This document shows positions 1 to 11,800 of a stretch of 48,244 bases of DNA, in pieces. Numbering within the stretch: the stretch's first letter is position 1; every line of letters begins with the position of its first letter. The DNA lies in the NCBI GenBank assembly GCA_905235505.1, contig CAJOMJ010000010.1:21502-69745 (forward strand), written 5' to 3'. The DNA is from Paludibacteraceae bacterium. GTDB taxonomy: Bacteria > Bacteroidota > Bacteroidia > Bacteroidales > Paludibacteraceae. Made by a program: the position numbers and the translations under genes. Below the pieces are notes generated by a model, which was not told the origin of the DNA, did not search any database, and saw only the letters and a list, made by a program, of their open reading frames with translations.

Positions 1-84
1 AAACACAGAGCCCGCCAATGGTCCGCGACCCGCTTCGTCGCAGCCTGCTTCCACTACATTATGTATTAGACATTGTTCCAACAT
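1..84 (-). CDS. rnhB: Ribonuclease HII, N-terminal fragment (cut by window edge)
   Basis: Only the first 28 codons are present; the rest lies beyond base 1. The minus-strand reading from an ATG at 84-82 gives a short leader followed by EAGCDEAGRGPLAGSV. That is the conserved N-terminal block of RNase HII, in which the Asp-Glu of DEAGRG supplies metal-binding catalytic residues. The enzyme removes ribonucleotides and RNA from RNA-DNA hybrids in the cytoplasm. The gene starts 28 bp after the stop of tamL on the same strand and is probably cotranscribed with it. The motif makes the identification strong despite the small fragment; the rest of the protein cannot be checked here. Confidence 0.9.
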   Translation of the reverse strand, partial: MLEQCLIHNVVEAGCDEAGRGPLAGSVF

Positions 85-112
85 AACCTGCCACCTGTCA
101 GCATGTAGCTAA

Positions 113-2392
113 TCAGAACGGATATCCGATAGCGAAATGAAATGTCATGTCATCCTTCCAGCATAATCCGTTGCTGACTGTGCGCCATGGTCCTCCGAAC
201 TTGGTCTCGGAGTCGAAACGCCCGTCGTAGTTGATACGGCTCGGGTCGTAGAGCTTCACACCGAAGTCAAGACGTAGCACAATGAAGTTGAAATTCAGAC
301 GGAGTCCTACACCGTAGCTCCATGCTAATTGTTTATAGAACTCATCGAACTTGAACTGCCCGTATTTAAGGCTGTATTTGACGTCTTCCGAGGGGTCGGA
401 GTAATCGTATATATTCCAGATGTTGCCTGCGTCAGTAAAGAGCGCAAGCTCAAGTACCCACACAAGTTTGAGCCGGTATTCGAGGTTGAGGTTGAATTTG
501 ATATCTCCCGACTGGTTGTTGAAGTCTATCATGCCTCCCTTCCCCCTGTAGCCTCCCGGACCGAGTGAACGCATAGTCCAACCGCGCACACTGTTGGCTC
601 CGCCTGCGAAATAGCGCTTCTCAAAAGGAATGACAGAGGCGTTGCCGAAGGGTACTGCAATGCCGAGATCGGTGTGGAATACAAGGCGACTGTGACTGTC
701 GAAGATACAGTTGTATGTATAGCTGATGTCGCCTTTGGCATATTGTGCGTAGGGTATCTTGAATATCTCATACTGCCCGTTCTCGTTTTTCTCTTGCCGG
801 AACAGGTTGCTCATGCCATATAGGAAATTGCCTGCGGTCTCTATTGAGTATTGTAGGTTGCTATAGTTCCTGAGCGGTTGCTGTGCACGGTAAGTAGAGT
901 AGGTGCCTGAGTACGCCCAGTCCATGATGAGGTGGTTCTCGTAGGAGTATTTGAGTATGTTCGTAGGCTTGAGGAACTCACTGCGGAACCGGTCGCTAAT
1001 CCACGGCAGATAGACATAGTTGATGTCAACAAGGTTGAAAGAGTGGCGCCAGCGGTTGTTGTGGGAGAGTACATAGTAGCTGAGTGTACCGTTAGCAATG
1101 GTACGACTGAACTCCTCTGGTCTGTTCTGATAGCTGTAGCCGAGACTTATCTTCACATTGCTCGGGAATCGGAGTGAGGCGGAACCCTTGCCTTCTATGG
1201 CCCTGCTGCCGTTCTGCCTCCACTCGTAGGAACCTCGTGCGGTGATGTTAAACTCCTCCGAGCCTTTGAATATGTTGCGGTTGGTGTAGCCTACACCGGC
1301 TCCCACTCCCCAGTCGCCTGCCGAGAAAGTGCCTTCGGCTTCGGCAGTGACGTTATGTATCTTTGCCCTCGCCAATGTCACATGACAATCAAGCAGACTG
1401 TCGCCTGCAGGAGTGAAGTTGATACTTACATACTTGACTGCGGACAGACGGTTTAATAGAGTGTATGATTTCTCAACCTTGCGTATGTCATATTTCTCTC
1501 CTGGCCGGATGGCACATTGTCGTTTGAGAGTACCCTTGCGAAGCAGTGGTCTGCCATAATAGACGAAGATGTAATCGCCGTCAGCGACAGAGTCGGGCGT
1601 CTGCTCGTTCTCTTCTGCCACATTGCTGTTGGTAGAGAAGATGACGTGACGGATAGTGTAGGGGGTGAACAGTTGTTGCCGGATGGTGTCGTCAAGCTCG
1701 GTGATGTAATCCTGCAGTGTCAGTTGGGCGTCTATCTGATGCGGGCTGTAAGTGCTGTCGGCAATATATTGCAGCAACTCCTTGTCGAAATAGTAGTAGC
1801 CGCGGCTCCGCATGGCGGTAGTGATACGCTGCCGCTCTTCGTCGAAGACGCTATTGTTGAATATCATGCCTTCCGATATAAGGCTGCGGTTGGTGGCTAT
1901 ATGCCGCAGTTCGGGTTGCTCAAGACTTACCTTGTAGTTTCTCAAGTAATATGGTTCTCCGGCGGTAACAAGATATTTGAGTTTTATCTTCTGCCCTTTG
2001 GCCGTAATTGCAGTATCAACCGAGGAGTCATAATAACCTTTCCCGTTCATGGCGAGCTTGAGTTGTTGCATAGAGGCTGCTGTGAGACTCTCGCTGTATA
2101 TCTCAGGCGGCTCTCCGAGTTTGCGGAGTTGCCGGTTAATCCATTTGGCTGAATCGCCGTTCTGCATGTCCCAGATGTTAAGTCGTGCCTTCCAGAACCC
2201 GAACACTTCCGAGTTGTTGTCTTGCCTGAGATAGTTGCGTAACTCGGAGGCATGCACGTCTTTGGTGTCAGTTACCTTCACACTGGCTTTGTCCAGAAGA
2301 TACTTGCCTTCGGGTATGAACTTGGTGGTGTGACAAGAAGTGAATGTCAGTGCCAAGACAGCGGTTAATATCAAAAAAAGCCTATTACGCAT
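113..2392 (-). CDS. tamL: TamL-type BamA/TamA-family outer-membrane lipoprotein
   Basis: The product is a 759-residue protein of the Omp85/BamA superfamily, which places or translocates proteins at the outer membrane. A lipoprotein signal ends in a lipobox with Cys20 (LALTFTSC). POTRA-like segments follow, then a C-terminal 16-strand-type barrel carrying the family's loop-6 motif as SVRGW near residue 600. A lipidated TamA-like protein is the Bacteroidetes form called TamL, which is thought to work with TamB; no tamB is in view. I start at ATG 2392: the TTG four codons earlier lies inside the promoter -7 box (2402-2409) and cannot be translated. rnhB follows 28 bp downstream. Confidence 0.88.
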   Translation of the reverse strand: MRNRLFLILTAVLALTFTSCHTTKFIPEGKYLLDKASVKVTDTKDVHASELRNYLRQDNNSEVFGFWKARLNIWDMQNGDSAKWINRQLRKLGEPPEIYSESLTAASMQQLKLAMNGKGYYDSSVDTAITAKGQKIKLKYLVTAGEPYYLRNYKVSLEQPELRHIATNRSLISEGMIFNNSVFDEERQRITTAMRSRGYYYFDKELLQYIADSTYSPHQIDAQLTLQDYITELDDTIRQQLFTPYTIRHVIFSTNSNVAEENEQTPDSVADGDYIFVYYGRPLLRKGTLKRQCAIRPGEKYDIRKVEKSYTLLNRLSAVKYVSINFTPAGDSLLDCHVTLARAKIHNVTAEAEGTFSAGDWGVGAGVGYTNRNIFKGSEEFNITARGSYEWRQNGSRAIEGKGSASLRFPSNVKISLGYSYQNRPEEFSRTIANGTLSYYVLSHNNRWRHSFNLVDINYVYLPWISDRFRSEFLKPTNILKYSYENHLIMDWAYSGTYSTYRAQQPLRNYSNLQYSIETAGNFLYGMSNLFRQEKNENGQYEIFKIPYAQYAKGDISYTYNCIFDSHSRLVFHTDLGIAVPFGNASVIPFEKRYFAGGANSVRGWTMRSLGPGGYRGKGGMIDFNNQSGDIKFNLNLEYRLKLVWVLELALFTDAGNIWNIYDYSDPSEDVKYSLKYGQFKFDEFYKQLAWSYGVGLRLNFNFIVLRLDFGVKLYDPSRINYDGRFDSETKFGGPWRTVSNGLCWKDDMTFHFAIGYPF

Positions 2393-2401
2393 ATTAGGCT
2401 G

Positions 2402-2436
2402 CAAAGATACAAATAAATTTTGATATAACCCTCAAA
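2402..2436 (-). promoter_or_regulatory. Bacteroidetes-type promoter of tamL
   Basis: The minus strand carries TATCTTTG (2409-2402), matching the TAnnTTTG -7 element of Bacteroidetes sigma-ABfr promoters. A TTTG (2436-2433) lies 23 bp upstream, slightly longer than the usual spacing of about 20. The box ends nine bases before the tamL ATG, so the leader must be only a few bases long. Confidence 0.6.
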
Positions 2437-2452
2437 AAAAATCCGTGGCAGG

Positions 2453-2507
2453 CAAATTGAGCGCCCGAGTGAGGCAACTTGAGTACCCGAGTGAGGTAAT
2501 TTGATTG
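2453..2507. repeat. 22-bp tandem repeat, two full copies and a partial third
   Basis: Two adjacent 22-bp units, at 2453-2474 and 2475-2496, share CAA-TTGAG followed by CCCGAGTGAGG and differ at only two to three positions. A third, partial and more diverged unit (TAATTTGATTG) follows to 2507. The repeat sits upstream of the tamL promoter and about 210 bp upstream of the adhesin promoter. It could be a protein-binding array or a slippage-prone spacer. Confidence 0.7.
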
Positions 2508-2719
2508 TTATTGCTGCCCTACCTCTTCGAAATCTCGAAATCTCAATATCCCCCAATCGGATGCCTTAATGTTAATCCGCGACACTGTTACGTCTCAGAT
2601 AGAACTTAAACCATGAAGTTATTCCGCCAACGGGTAGAGTTTATAATTATTCAAAATGCTTATAAAATCATGAAAAAACTGACTTTTTCGCAGAAAAAGA
2701 TGGTTTTTTGTATATTTTT

Positions 2720-2751
2720 GTTGCGAGATTGCGGGATTTTGTATAATTTTG
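2720..2751 (+). promoter_or_regulatory. Promoter of the giant adhesin gene
   Basis: A -7 element TAATTTTG (2744-2751) is preceded, across a 20-bp spacer, by GTTG (2720-2723), close to the Bacteroidetes TTTG-N20-TAnnTTTG pattern. The bases just after the box continue as CAAGC. The same extension follows the boxes at 14267-14274 and 26366-26373. Confidence 0.65.
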
Positions 2752-2845
2752 CAAGCTCATTATAGTGCGTAAAAGTTGTTTTTCACATTATTGGTGACGG
2801 AACTATATAATTAACAATATATTATAAATTTAAAAGATTGTGCTT

Positions 2846-5800
2846 ATGAAGAAAGTTTATCTTCTTGTGTCGGCAATTGTGATGATTGCAATGTTGCCGG
2901 CGACACTGTCTGCTCAGGATATCATCCTCAGCGAAGGTTTTGAGAATGGTATTCCGTCGGATTGGATACAGGAGTCTGTGTCCGGACAGACATTATGGGC
3001 TGTGGAGACAGCGGAGAATGGTGCTGCGGGGTTGGAATACCCTAATGGCGCATACGGAACCGGTAAGTCGCGTGCATATCTGCGTAACACGACAGGTCAG
3101 ACATTAGGTTTCAAAACGCGCTTGATAACTCCTGTAATGAACATTGAGTACGCGAAGAATGCCGATGACGATGGTAATCACAGTGTATATCAGCCTATTC
3201 TGCGTTTCTCACATGCACAAGCCAAGTGGACAGCTGATTTTGACACTTTGCGCGTGTACTATCGTACGTCTCAAGAAGAACGTGCCCGTTGGATATTGCT
3301 GCGTGAATACACCCGTCCATACGCAAACTGGGTAAGGGAGGAGATTGAGTTGCCTCAGGCGAACACTACTTATCAGATCGCGTTTGAGGGCAGTGACAAC
3401 ATGGGACGCGGTATCGTGTTGGACTCTGTTGTCGTCCGTTCGAAACCTGAATGTACAACTCCTCATGACCTTGAACTGTTCAACATGGTGGATGGAGGTA
3501 TAGACCTGCAGTGGATAGCTAACTACGATAGTTATGCATTCCAGTTTGTTGTAATGAAAGGTGAAGCGTTGAACTACGATATTGATACAGTTGACCTGGA
3601 CAACTCTTCTATGATTGTTTACAACGAGATTTTGGAATACGAAATTGGAGAGCAGTGGGTACACCGTATTTCTGGTTTGGAGGGTGGAACAACCTATACA
3701 GTATATATTCGTTCTCTTTGCGAAGGTGGCGAGTTCTCTGATTGGGAAAGCGTAACCTTCAATATGAAGAACGTGAAAGCAATACCTTATTATGAGAGTT
3801 TCAACTTGCCTTTGAACCCGGGTACAATATCAAAACTATCGGGTTGGACAATGACCGGCAACACAGGTAATTTCAACCCTCATATTTGTACTAACCTTAC
3901 AGGTAATGATGCCCGTCATGTGACTCGTTCCGGTACTTCGCTTGTCTTTACCGGCAAGAATAATAGTTATGATACTTCAAAAGATGGTGAGATACTTGCC
4001 GGGGAATATGTGTATGCCGCAACACCGGAACTTACTGGTGCTGACCTGCAGGATTGCCAAGTGCGTTTCTGGATGACACTTGGTGCATACGGATGTTTCA
4101 ACGATTATGCCCGCAGTATTATTGTCGGTGTGATGACAGACCCTCAGGACCTTGAGACATTTGAACCGGTTGATACTGTTTCGGCATGGCGTTATGCAAC
4201 ATGGGAGGAGCATATTGTATCATTGGAGAACATCAGTTCTGCTGGTAAGTTCGTAGCCTTCTTGAGCAACTTTGACAAGCCTAACAAACTGTATATTGAG
4301 GATATGACAGTTGAGATTCGCCCTGCTTTGCAGAAAGTACAAGGTGTGAATGCCATTGTTGATTATGATGCTGCGCACAACCGCAATTACAAAGCATTCT
4401 GGAATGGTCAGGACGGCGTGCAGCAGTACAAAGTGTTGTTGGCAGATGTACAAAGCGAAACACCTGATTCTATTGCCGTGTCGGATATAATAAAGACTTA
4501 TCAATGTTCTGCTACGGAGCAGATTATATCTGCGAGCGACATAGAAGCCGGTGATGTATACTATTTATATGTACAGGCTGTGCAGGGTACAAGTAAGGGT
4601 GAATGGTCAAACGGATACAAGTTTGAAGTTCCTTGCCAGAGGGCAATACCTATGATTTTTGATTTTGAACCGGAGAGTGGTGAGTCACAGAAACAAAATC
4701 CAAACAATCTCTCGTCATACTATTATGCAGATTGTTTGGGTACATACTCTACCGACCCGGAATATCCTTATACCTATAAAGCATCATCAACTTATATGCA
4801 TACGCCAGGCGGCAAAGGCATACTTTGTTTGAGCAAACAGCCCGGCCGTGATGCATGGGTGACTCTTCCTCCTGTAGAGCGTGTGGATACAATGGAATTG
4901 GAGTTCTATATGCGTGCATACTCCACTTCGTATAGGGCACGTGCTGTTGTGGGTATTATGACGGATCCTGCCGACATTGAGACTTTTGAGCCGATGGCAG
5001 TATTTGAGAATACTACTACTACATACATACATTGCATTACTCCATTTGCTTCTTATAAAGGTAGCGGCCATTATATAGCAGTGCGTTGGCAGGAAGCATC
5101 AGGAGTTACCGTTAACAATTATATGTATATTGATGACATGGAGTTGCATTACATAGGCGACTGCGTTATGCCGGGTCAGTTGGATGCAACAGAAGTGGAG
5201 AGTGACAGAATAACCGTTGAGTGGGAAGCCCCGCGTATGGATACATGGGATGTTGTAGTTAGTTCAGCTCTACTTACGGATGATCAGGTTGATGATGATC
5301 AGTACATGAATAATGTTCTCGCCCGTAAGAATGATTTGAAAGAGTCAAAGTATAGTATTAGTGGTCTAAAATGGGGACATACATATTATTTCTATGTTCG
5401 TTCGGTATGCGACCGTACAGCCGAATTAGGCGGAACGAGTTATTGGGCAGGTCCGTATAATGTAACAACAGCGGTTCCTGACCCTATGCCATTGCCTTAT
5501 CTTGAAGATTTTGAGGACTGGGCTGCCGGTTCGCCGGGCTATTTGCTGCCGGCAGGTTGGACAAAAAACTCGTACGGCAATTATCCGTATGTATATAATT
5601 CGTCAACATATAATCACACTTCCGGTGGTTTACAGTCGTTGTACTTATACAACTATTCATCGAAGACATCTGCTATTTCCAGTCTTGGTGGTATTGCTGT
5701 ATTACCCAAACTTGATATGCAAGATCTTACTGACCTTAAGATTACATTCTGGGGAAGGGCAAGTACAGCAGCAACTACTGCCGCTCAGGCATCTACGTTA

Positions 5801-8800
5801 TATGTGGACTCGCTGTATATAGGTGTAATGACCAATCCGAACGATACCAGCACTTTCACTCTTCTGAAAGAGGTTTCAGTTCCTACGACCACGTATAGCG
5901 AATATAGTACCGTGCTTGACAACTGGAATCCGGCCTATGGCAACTATGTGGCAATCACTACCCGCCATTGTTGGTCACCACGCGCCACCAACCCGACAAC
6001 CGGTGCTGCAGGAACACTGTATAATACGCTATATATAGATGATATAGAATTTACGAGTTTTACTGATACTCGTGTGATTTCGTTTGATGTTACCGATATA
6101 CAGGGTGACAAATTGCAATTTGAATGGGTAGGACGTGCAAGTGAATCCGGATGGGTTGTGATTGCAGCCTCGCAGGAGATAAATCCGGATACTCTTAATA
6201 AAGTTAATCCGAGTGTTATTATCAAAAATGATACTCTGAGTGCTTCTGCAACATCGTATATTCTTCAGGATCTTACACCGCAGACATGGTATTATGTATA
6301 TATCAAACCGGTTAATGCAAAGGGCATTGGGTTCTGGGCAGGTACCAGAGCCTTGACTCTATGTCTGCCTCTTACACCAACGAAGAGTTATATGATGGAC
6401 TTCGAGTATCTTCCTGACTCGACAGCAAGTGCAAAGACACTTTATGTTCCTGAATGTTGGACGGCATACAACTCTGTCAGCTCGGCTTCAAACTCTTATA
6501 TACCCGGTATCTACCGTTATAGTATAACTACCAATATCACAGCTACAAGTAACTGCCGTCCCGGAGGCAGGAAATCAATGTGTGTATATACATATATACC
6601 TGCAACTCCTACTGCTACTTCAGGTGGTCCTGCAGTATTCGCTTCACCTGAGATCAATGTGAATGACATGGCATCGTTGTATGTGTCGTTTTGGTTGAAA
6701 GCATATAGTAGTACATATACATCCGGCTTCGGCGTGATGAAAGATCCTGATGATATAAGTACTTATACCGAGTTGGCAGTTATCTATCCAGGTAATACCA
6801 ATTGGGCTCAGTATGAGTTTGTGCTTGGTGACCTTGGCTATACACCGGAGATGGGTAAGTATGTAGCGTGGGTAGCAGATTTGCATCTTGACAAGTCAAC
6901 CGCCCGCTACGCCGGTTGCTACATAGATGACATTCAGATGTATGAGCAGACTTGCAAGAATCCACAAGTCAATATCAGTCAGATAAGTGACACCTCTGCA
7001 ATAGTTATGACGGGTCTGCCCTCAAGCTCGGTAATTCAATATGTTTTGTTCAAGGACACTGTGGTGGATGTACTTAAACTGAATGATCCTACCACAGGTG
7101 CCGAGTACTTGCAGTCGTTTGTCGATTTAGGCAAGGTGGCTCAGACAGGTACATTTGCAAACGGAGCCGGACAGATATTATATAATCTCGATGAGTCAAC
7201 CGAATATGTTGCAGCTCTTCAGATGTTGTGCGACGAGGGTGCTACATCAGCTTATGTAATCAACTCATTTGTTACACAATGTGCCGCAAAACAACTGTCA
7301 TATTTCGAGAATATAGATTTCGAGCGTGTGGTTGATTCTGTTAATATATATAATGATACCACTTATGCTTCTACATCCGCCACATGGGCAGGCGGTGCGC
7401 GCCCGATAGACTGTTGGACTTTGGGTAACAAGGCACTGGACCCAAACAATAAAACAGCTGGATTAGTTCCTTATGTAATCCGCAGAACAGCTGCTCAAAC
7501 CAACACAACAATTGTTCCGAACGGTTGGAATGCTCTGCGTTTTTACTCCACTACAACCAATAATGGTGCATACGCTATAATGCCGACTCTTGATACTGAT
7601 GACATTCGCGGTTATCAGGTTAGTTTCAAAGGTCGTGCAAACGGAGGCACCGGTGCAACCAAAACTGCATTGTCTGCAACCTATGCAGGAGGTATTATAG
7701 TCGGCATCGTTTCAGATGCAAGCGACCTTTCTACATTCATTGCTATTGATACTATTTATGTTCAGGATACGGCAGTTCATCAGATGGCTGTTCGTTTTGA
7801 CAAGTACAAGGGTGATGCAGACGGCAATATGGGAAAACAAGTGGCTTTCATGTCGGAATTTGCTAAGACCAATGTCTTTATTATTGACGATATTTCGGTC
7901 AGCGAAGTAGATGCAGGTTGCCAGATACCTTTGCACCTGCGTGCAAATCCCAATGTGTATGATGCGGAATTAAGTTGGGAGGCACAAGCCGACAGTTTCT
8001 ATGTATATATATCAGAAGAACCTGTGGCAAAAGGCAACTGGGACTCATATAGCAAATGGTTGACTGTAGGAAAAACCAACAAGGAATCAGTGCAAATAGA
8101 AGGACTTAAGGGCTCAAAAGCTTATTATGCATATATAAAGGCTCTATGCTCTGACACATCAATATGGGCACTTGATCCTCTGTATTTCAAGACTGAATGC
8201 CCTGTATATCTTGATTTGCCTTATTACGAGAACTTTGACAGTTATAGTTCAGGAACTACAATTCACCCCGATTGCTGGGATGCATTCTATAACGGACTGA
8301 ATTTAGTTGACAACCCGACTTCTACCATTTATCCGTATGTATATAGTTCTGCCAACAATAATTCAAAGAACGGATTGTATTTCTATTATTATGGCACATA
8401 CAATACTCCGGAGAAACGTCCTACCACTGCCACTCCAAAGATAGCAGGCAAGATAGGCCAGACAATGATTTCGTTTGATTACCGTAACACCAGTACAACT
8501 GCTGTTTCAACAACAAGCGATTATACTGCTTACTTAATTCTTGGTGTTGCAACTGAGACTTCTTCACTTGATTCTTTACTCAGTACTTTTGTGCCGTTTG
8601 ATACGCTTGCAGTGCCTCCTTATACCGGTGCGAATGCTGTATGGAAGGAATATTCACGCGAGTTGTCAGATGTAGAAGGTGAAAATATGCACATTGTACT
8701 TGCTGTTTACAATCCGTGGGGAACAGGAAGTACTTATCACGGAGGTCAAGGTGGTAGCGTGTATGTTGAGAATCTGAAGGTTGAGAAGATTCCTTCATGT

Positions 8801-11800
8801 TTCACTCCTAAGGTAGCTAGTGTAACAGAGATTGGAGTAACTAGTTGCAAGGTAACAATTACAGCTGCCAAACCCAATGATAGCGCATGGGATATACGTG
8901 CTATAAGCGAGGATGAAACAGATACGATAATGGTCTCTGTAACTGACAATGAGACTCTACTCAGCGGTCTTACTCCTGGTACAACATATAATATATATGC
9001 CCGTACCAATTGCGGAGATGGTGACGTAAGTTCATGGAGTGATCCTCTAATGATCTACACTAAGGCACTGATTACAGGTGAGGCGTTCTACGGATTTGAA
9101 AATAGTCCTATTGAGCGCTCGGTACGCAGTCCGTTATCAACAAGTGATTCATATCAGTTGCACCCCGACCTCAAATCCTACAATATGTCATCTGCAGGTG
9201 TGGCTTGTACATCGTATTCGTATTATCCGTACAACTACCAGCAGACAGGTGCAACCCAATATGTGCGTACCGGTACAGGTGTTTTGAGGTTCTATAATTA
9301 TTCAACAACCGCTACAGGTGCAAGCTTGATACTGCCTCAAATAGTGAATGCCGGACAAAAGCAGCTCAGAATGGATATTCGTATGGGTTATTCAACGGCA
9401 GGTGATAGTATCTTAGAGACAAACACATATTATAGGAACTCTACGCTTGAGATAGGAATGGTGGATGCTGGTGCTGAGAACTATGATAGTTATGAAGTGC
9501 TTGCAGAGTTCAAGACATCACCGCTGTTCCTGCATGACAAGCTTCTTGATAAGAATAACAAGTTATTCGATCAGATTGTGTTCCCGATACCTGATGTGGT
9601 GACCGCGGATAAACAAATTGTATTGCGTTTGCGCGCATTCGGTACATCAACCGGTTATATGTTTATTGACAATCTTCATATTGAGAATCAGACGCAAAAT
9701 GTGGTTACTCCGCATTTCAGCAGTTCAGCCATCACTGCCACTTCGTTGACTCTGAACTGGAACAAGAACGGTGCTGAAAAGTGGAATGTATATGTAGTAA
9801 AAGCAGACGCTGCAATCAATTTCCCGCTTGACTCTGTTGATAAAAAGGATATTGTGGATAGCAAGTTAGGTGTGACAGACACTACTGTTACCTTCACTGC
9901 TTTGACGCCGGGTGCACGCTATTATGCTTATCTGCAGTTGGCAGACTATAATGGCTTGTGTGCTACGTCGCCTCGCCGTTACGAGCTTATGCCGCTTGAT
10001 ATTGCTATCAGTACAAAGGATACTATAGACTTTGAGAATAATCTTATACCCCTGTTCGGTGTTACTGCTACTGCGGCCGACTCTGCATATCAGACTATTG
10101 CAGGGTGGTATATGGGTAACGAGACATCAGCGACACGAGCCAACCAGGCTGATATACACTCAATGGGTACGTATTGGACTTCGAATTCACGTTCTTCAAC
10201 CTATCAGTATGTGCGTTACAGCCATAACAATAATGCCATAGAGACCCGCGATGCCGGCAAGTCCGCATTGCGATTCTATACGACTGCAACCACGGTAGGC
10301 GCATACGCTGTAATGCCTAAGATTGATTGCGATATGCTTGATACGCTGCAAATCAATTTCTGGGGTCGTCCGTTCTATGGTACCAGTGTTGCTGCTGCAC
10401 CGAAAGTAGGTGTATCAACGTCAGGAGCTTCTACCAGACCTCTCATTCTTGGTACTATGACCGATCCCAATGATCCCACCACATTTGAGAAGATTATCTC
10501 CTTTGTATATCCTGATGAGTCGCTGACGACATCAACTAACCTGTTTGATGATAATGAACAGTGGTACAGGGAATTCAATGCATCGCTGAAGGGTACTGAA
10601 GGCAAATACATAGCCTTTAAGTTTGACACTGTAGGTTATTGGTTTATTGACGATATAACATTCTCAGCTGCGACCTGCTTTACACCCACAGCGTTGCAAC
10701 ATGCCGAAGTTACTAATCATGATGCAACACTTCAGTGGAAGACCTTCGTTGATGCACCTTGCCGTGTGCAGGTTGCAACATCTGCAACTTATGCATCGAA
10801 TGCAATGATTATTGACACTCTTGTAGCGGAAGGTATAACTAAGATAACGGTGAACGGTCTCGATGCAAGTACAGAATATGTTTGGCGTGTCCGCTCTGAA
10901 TGTGGCGGAGAATTGTCGAACAGCAAATGGACTTTGTCAGATAACTTTATAACTGACTGCCCCGGTATAGAAGCAGGTCAGGTATATTCGTTCGAGAGTA
11001 GTGAGGGGTTGATACAGGCTCTCAGCACTTCAACAACTTATATGGTTCCGCCATGCTGGAAATTCGGTACAACTTATACAACCCTATGGAGTAGTTATAC
11101 TCCTTACACCGTTGCAAGTTCGGGTACTACATGGTATAGTCATGCAACCGACCCGCTTGGTGGTAATGAGCAAAACTTGCGCGGTATGAGGTTCAATAAC
11201 TATAGATCCAGTACCAGTTCTACTTCTTATAGAAGTTGGACAATAATGCCACCGGTTGAAGGTAATATAAATGATATGGAACTTTCGTTCTATATTCTGC
11301 CTACTACCTACAACCCGCAGACTGAGAGACTGCTTTCTACAGGCCTTGCAACGACTTCTTCTTATTATTATGCGCATACTATCTATATAGGTACTGTAAC
11401 CAATCCGTCAGATATATCCACTATTAATATCATTGACACAGTGAAATACACTCGCGAACTGAATCCTTCAACTGCAACTATTGCAAACAAGGATAACGAC
11501 TTCATGTGGCAACAAGTGAACGTATCGCTTGAGAATGCCAATGGTCAGTATATTGTGTTCCTGTCTGATGTTGACATGTTGATGGCAGATACCACCGAAG
11601 TTGAATTGCAAGAGTTTTTGAAGCAGCAGACGGAATCAGGATTATCGAGCTATGTTTATAACTATCTATTGATGGATGATGTTAAAATCGGTCGCAAGTC
11701 AGAGTGTGCAGTACCTACCGATGTTAGTACGAGCGAGATAAAGAAAGACGCAGCTCTGCTGACATGGAGCAGTGATGCGGCAGCTGATATAGTATCTGTT

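Larger units (their letters stand above)
2405..2845. other. Divergent intergenic region between tamL and the giant adhesin gene
   Basis: About 440 bp separate tamL and the giant adhesin gene. The stretch contains the tamL promoter at one end, a short tandem repeat (2453-2507), a perfect 7-bp hairpin CTTTTTC-GCA-GAAAAAG at 2683-2699, and the adhesin promoter at 2720-2751. The leader between that promoter and the adhesin ATG is about 90 bases and AT-rich. I see no convincing small gene, tRNA or known riboswitch in it. Confidence 0.6.

Noticed and set aside
1517..2152. 211-codon open frame on the plus strand, antisense to tamL
   Set aside because: It lies wholly inside tamL, has no promoter or recognisable protein features, and its composition mirrors the real gene.
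2840..2848. GTG at 2840 as start of the giant adhesin
   Set aside because: The ATG at 2846 directly begins a normal signal peptide; the GTG adds only two residues.
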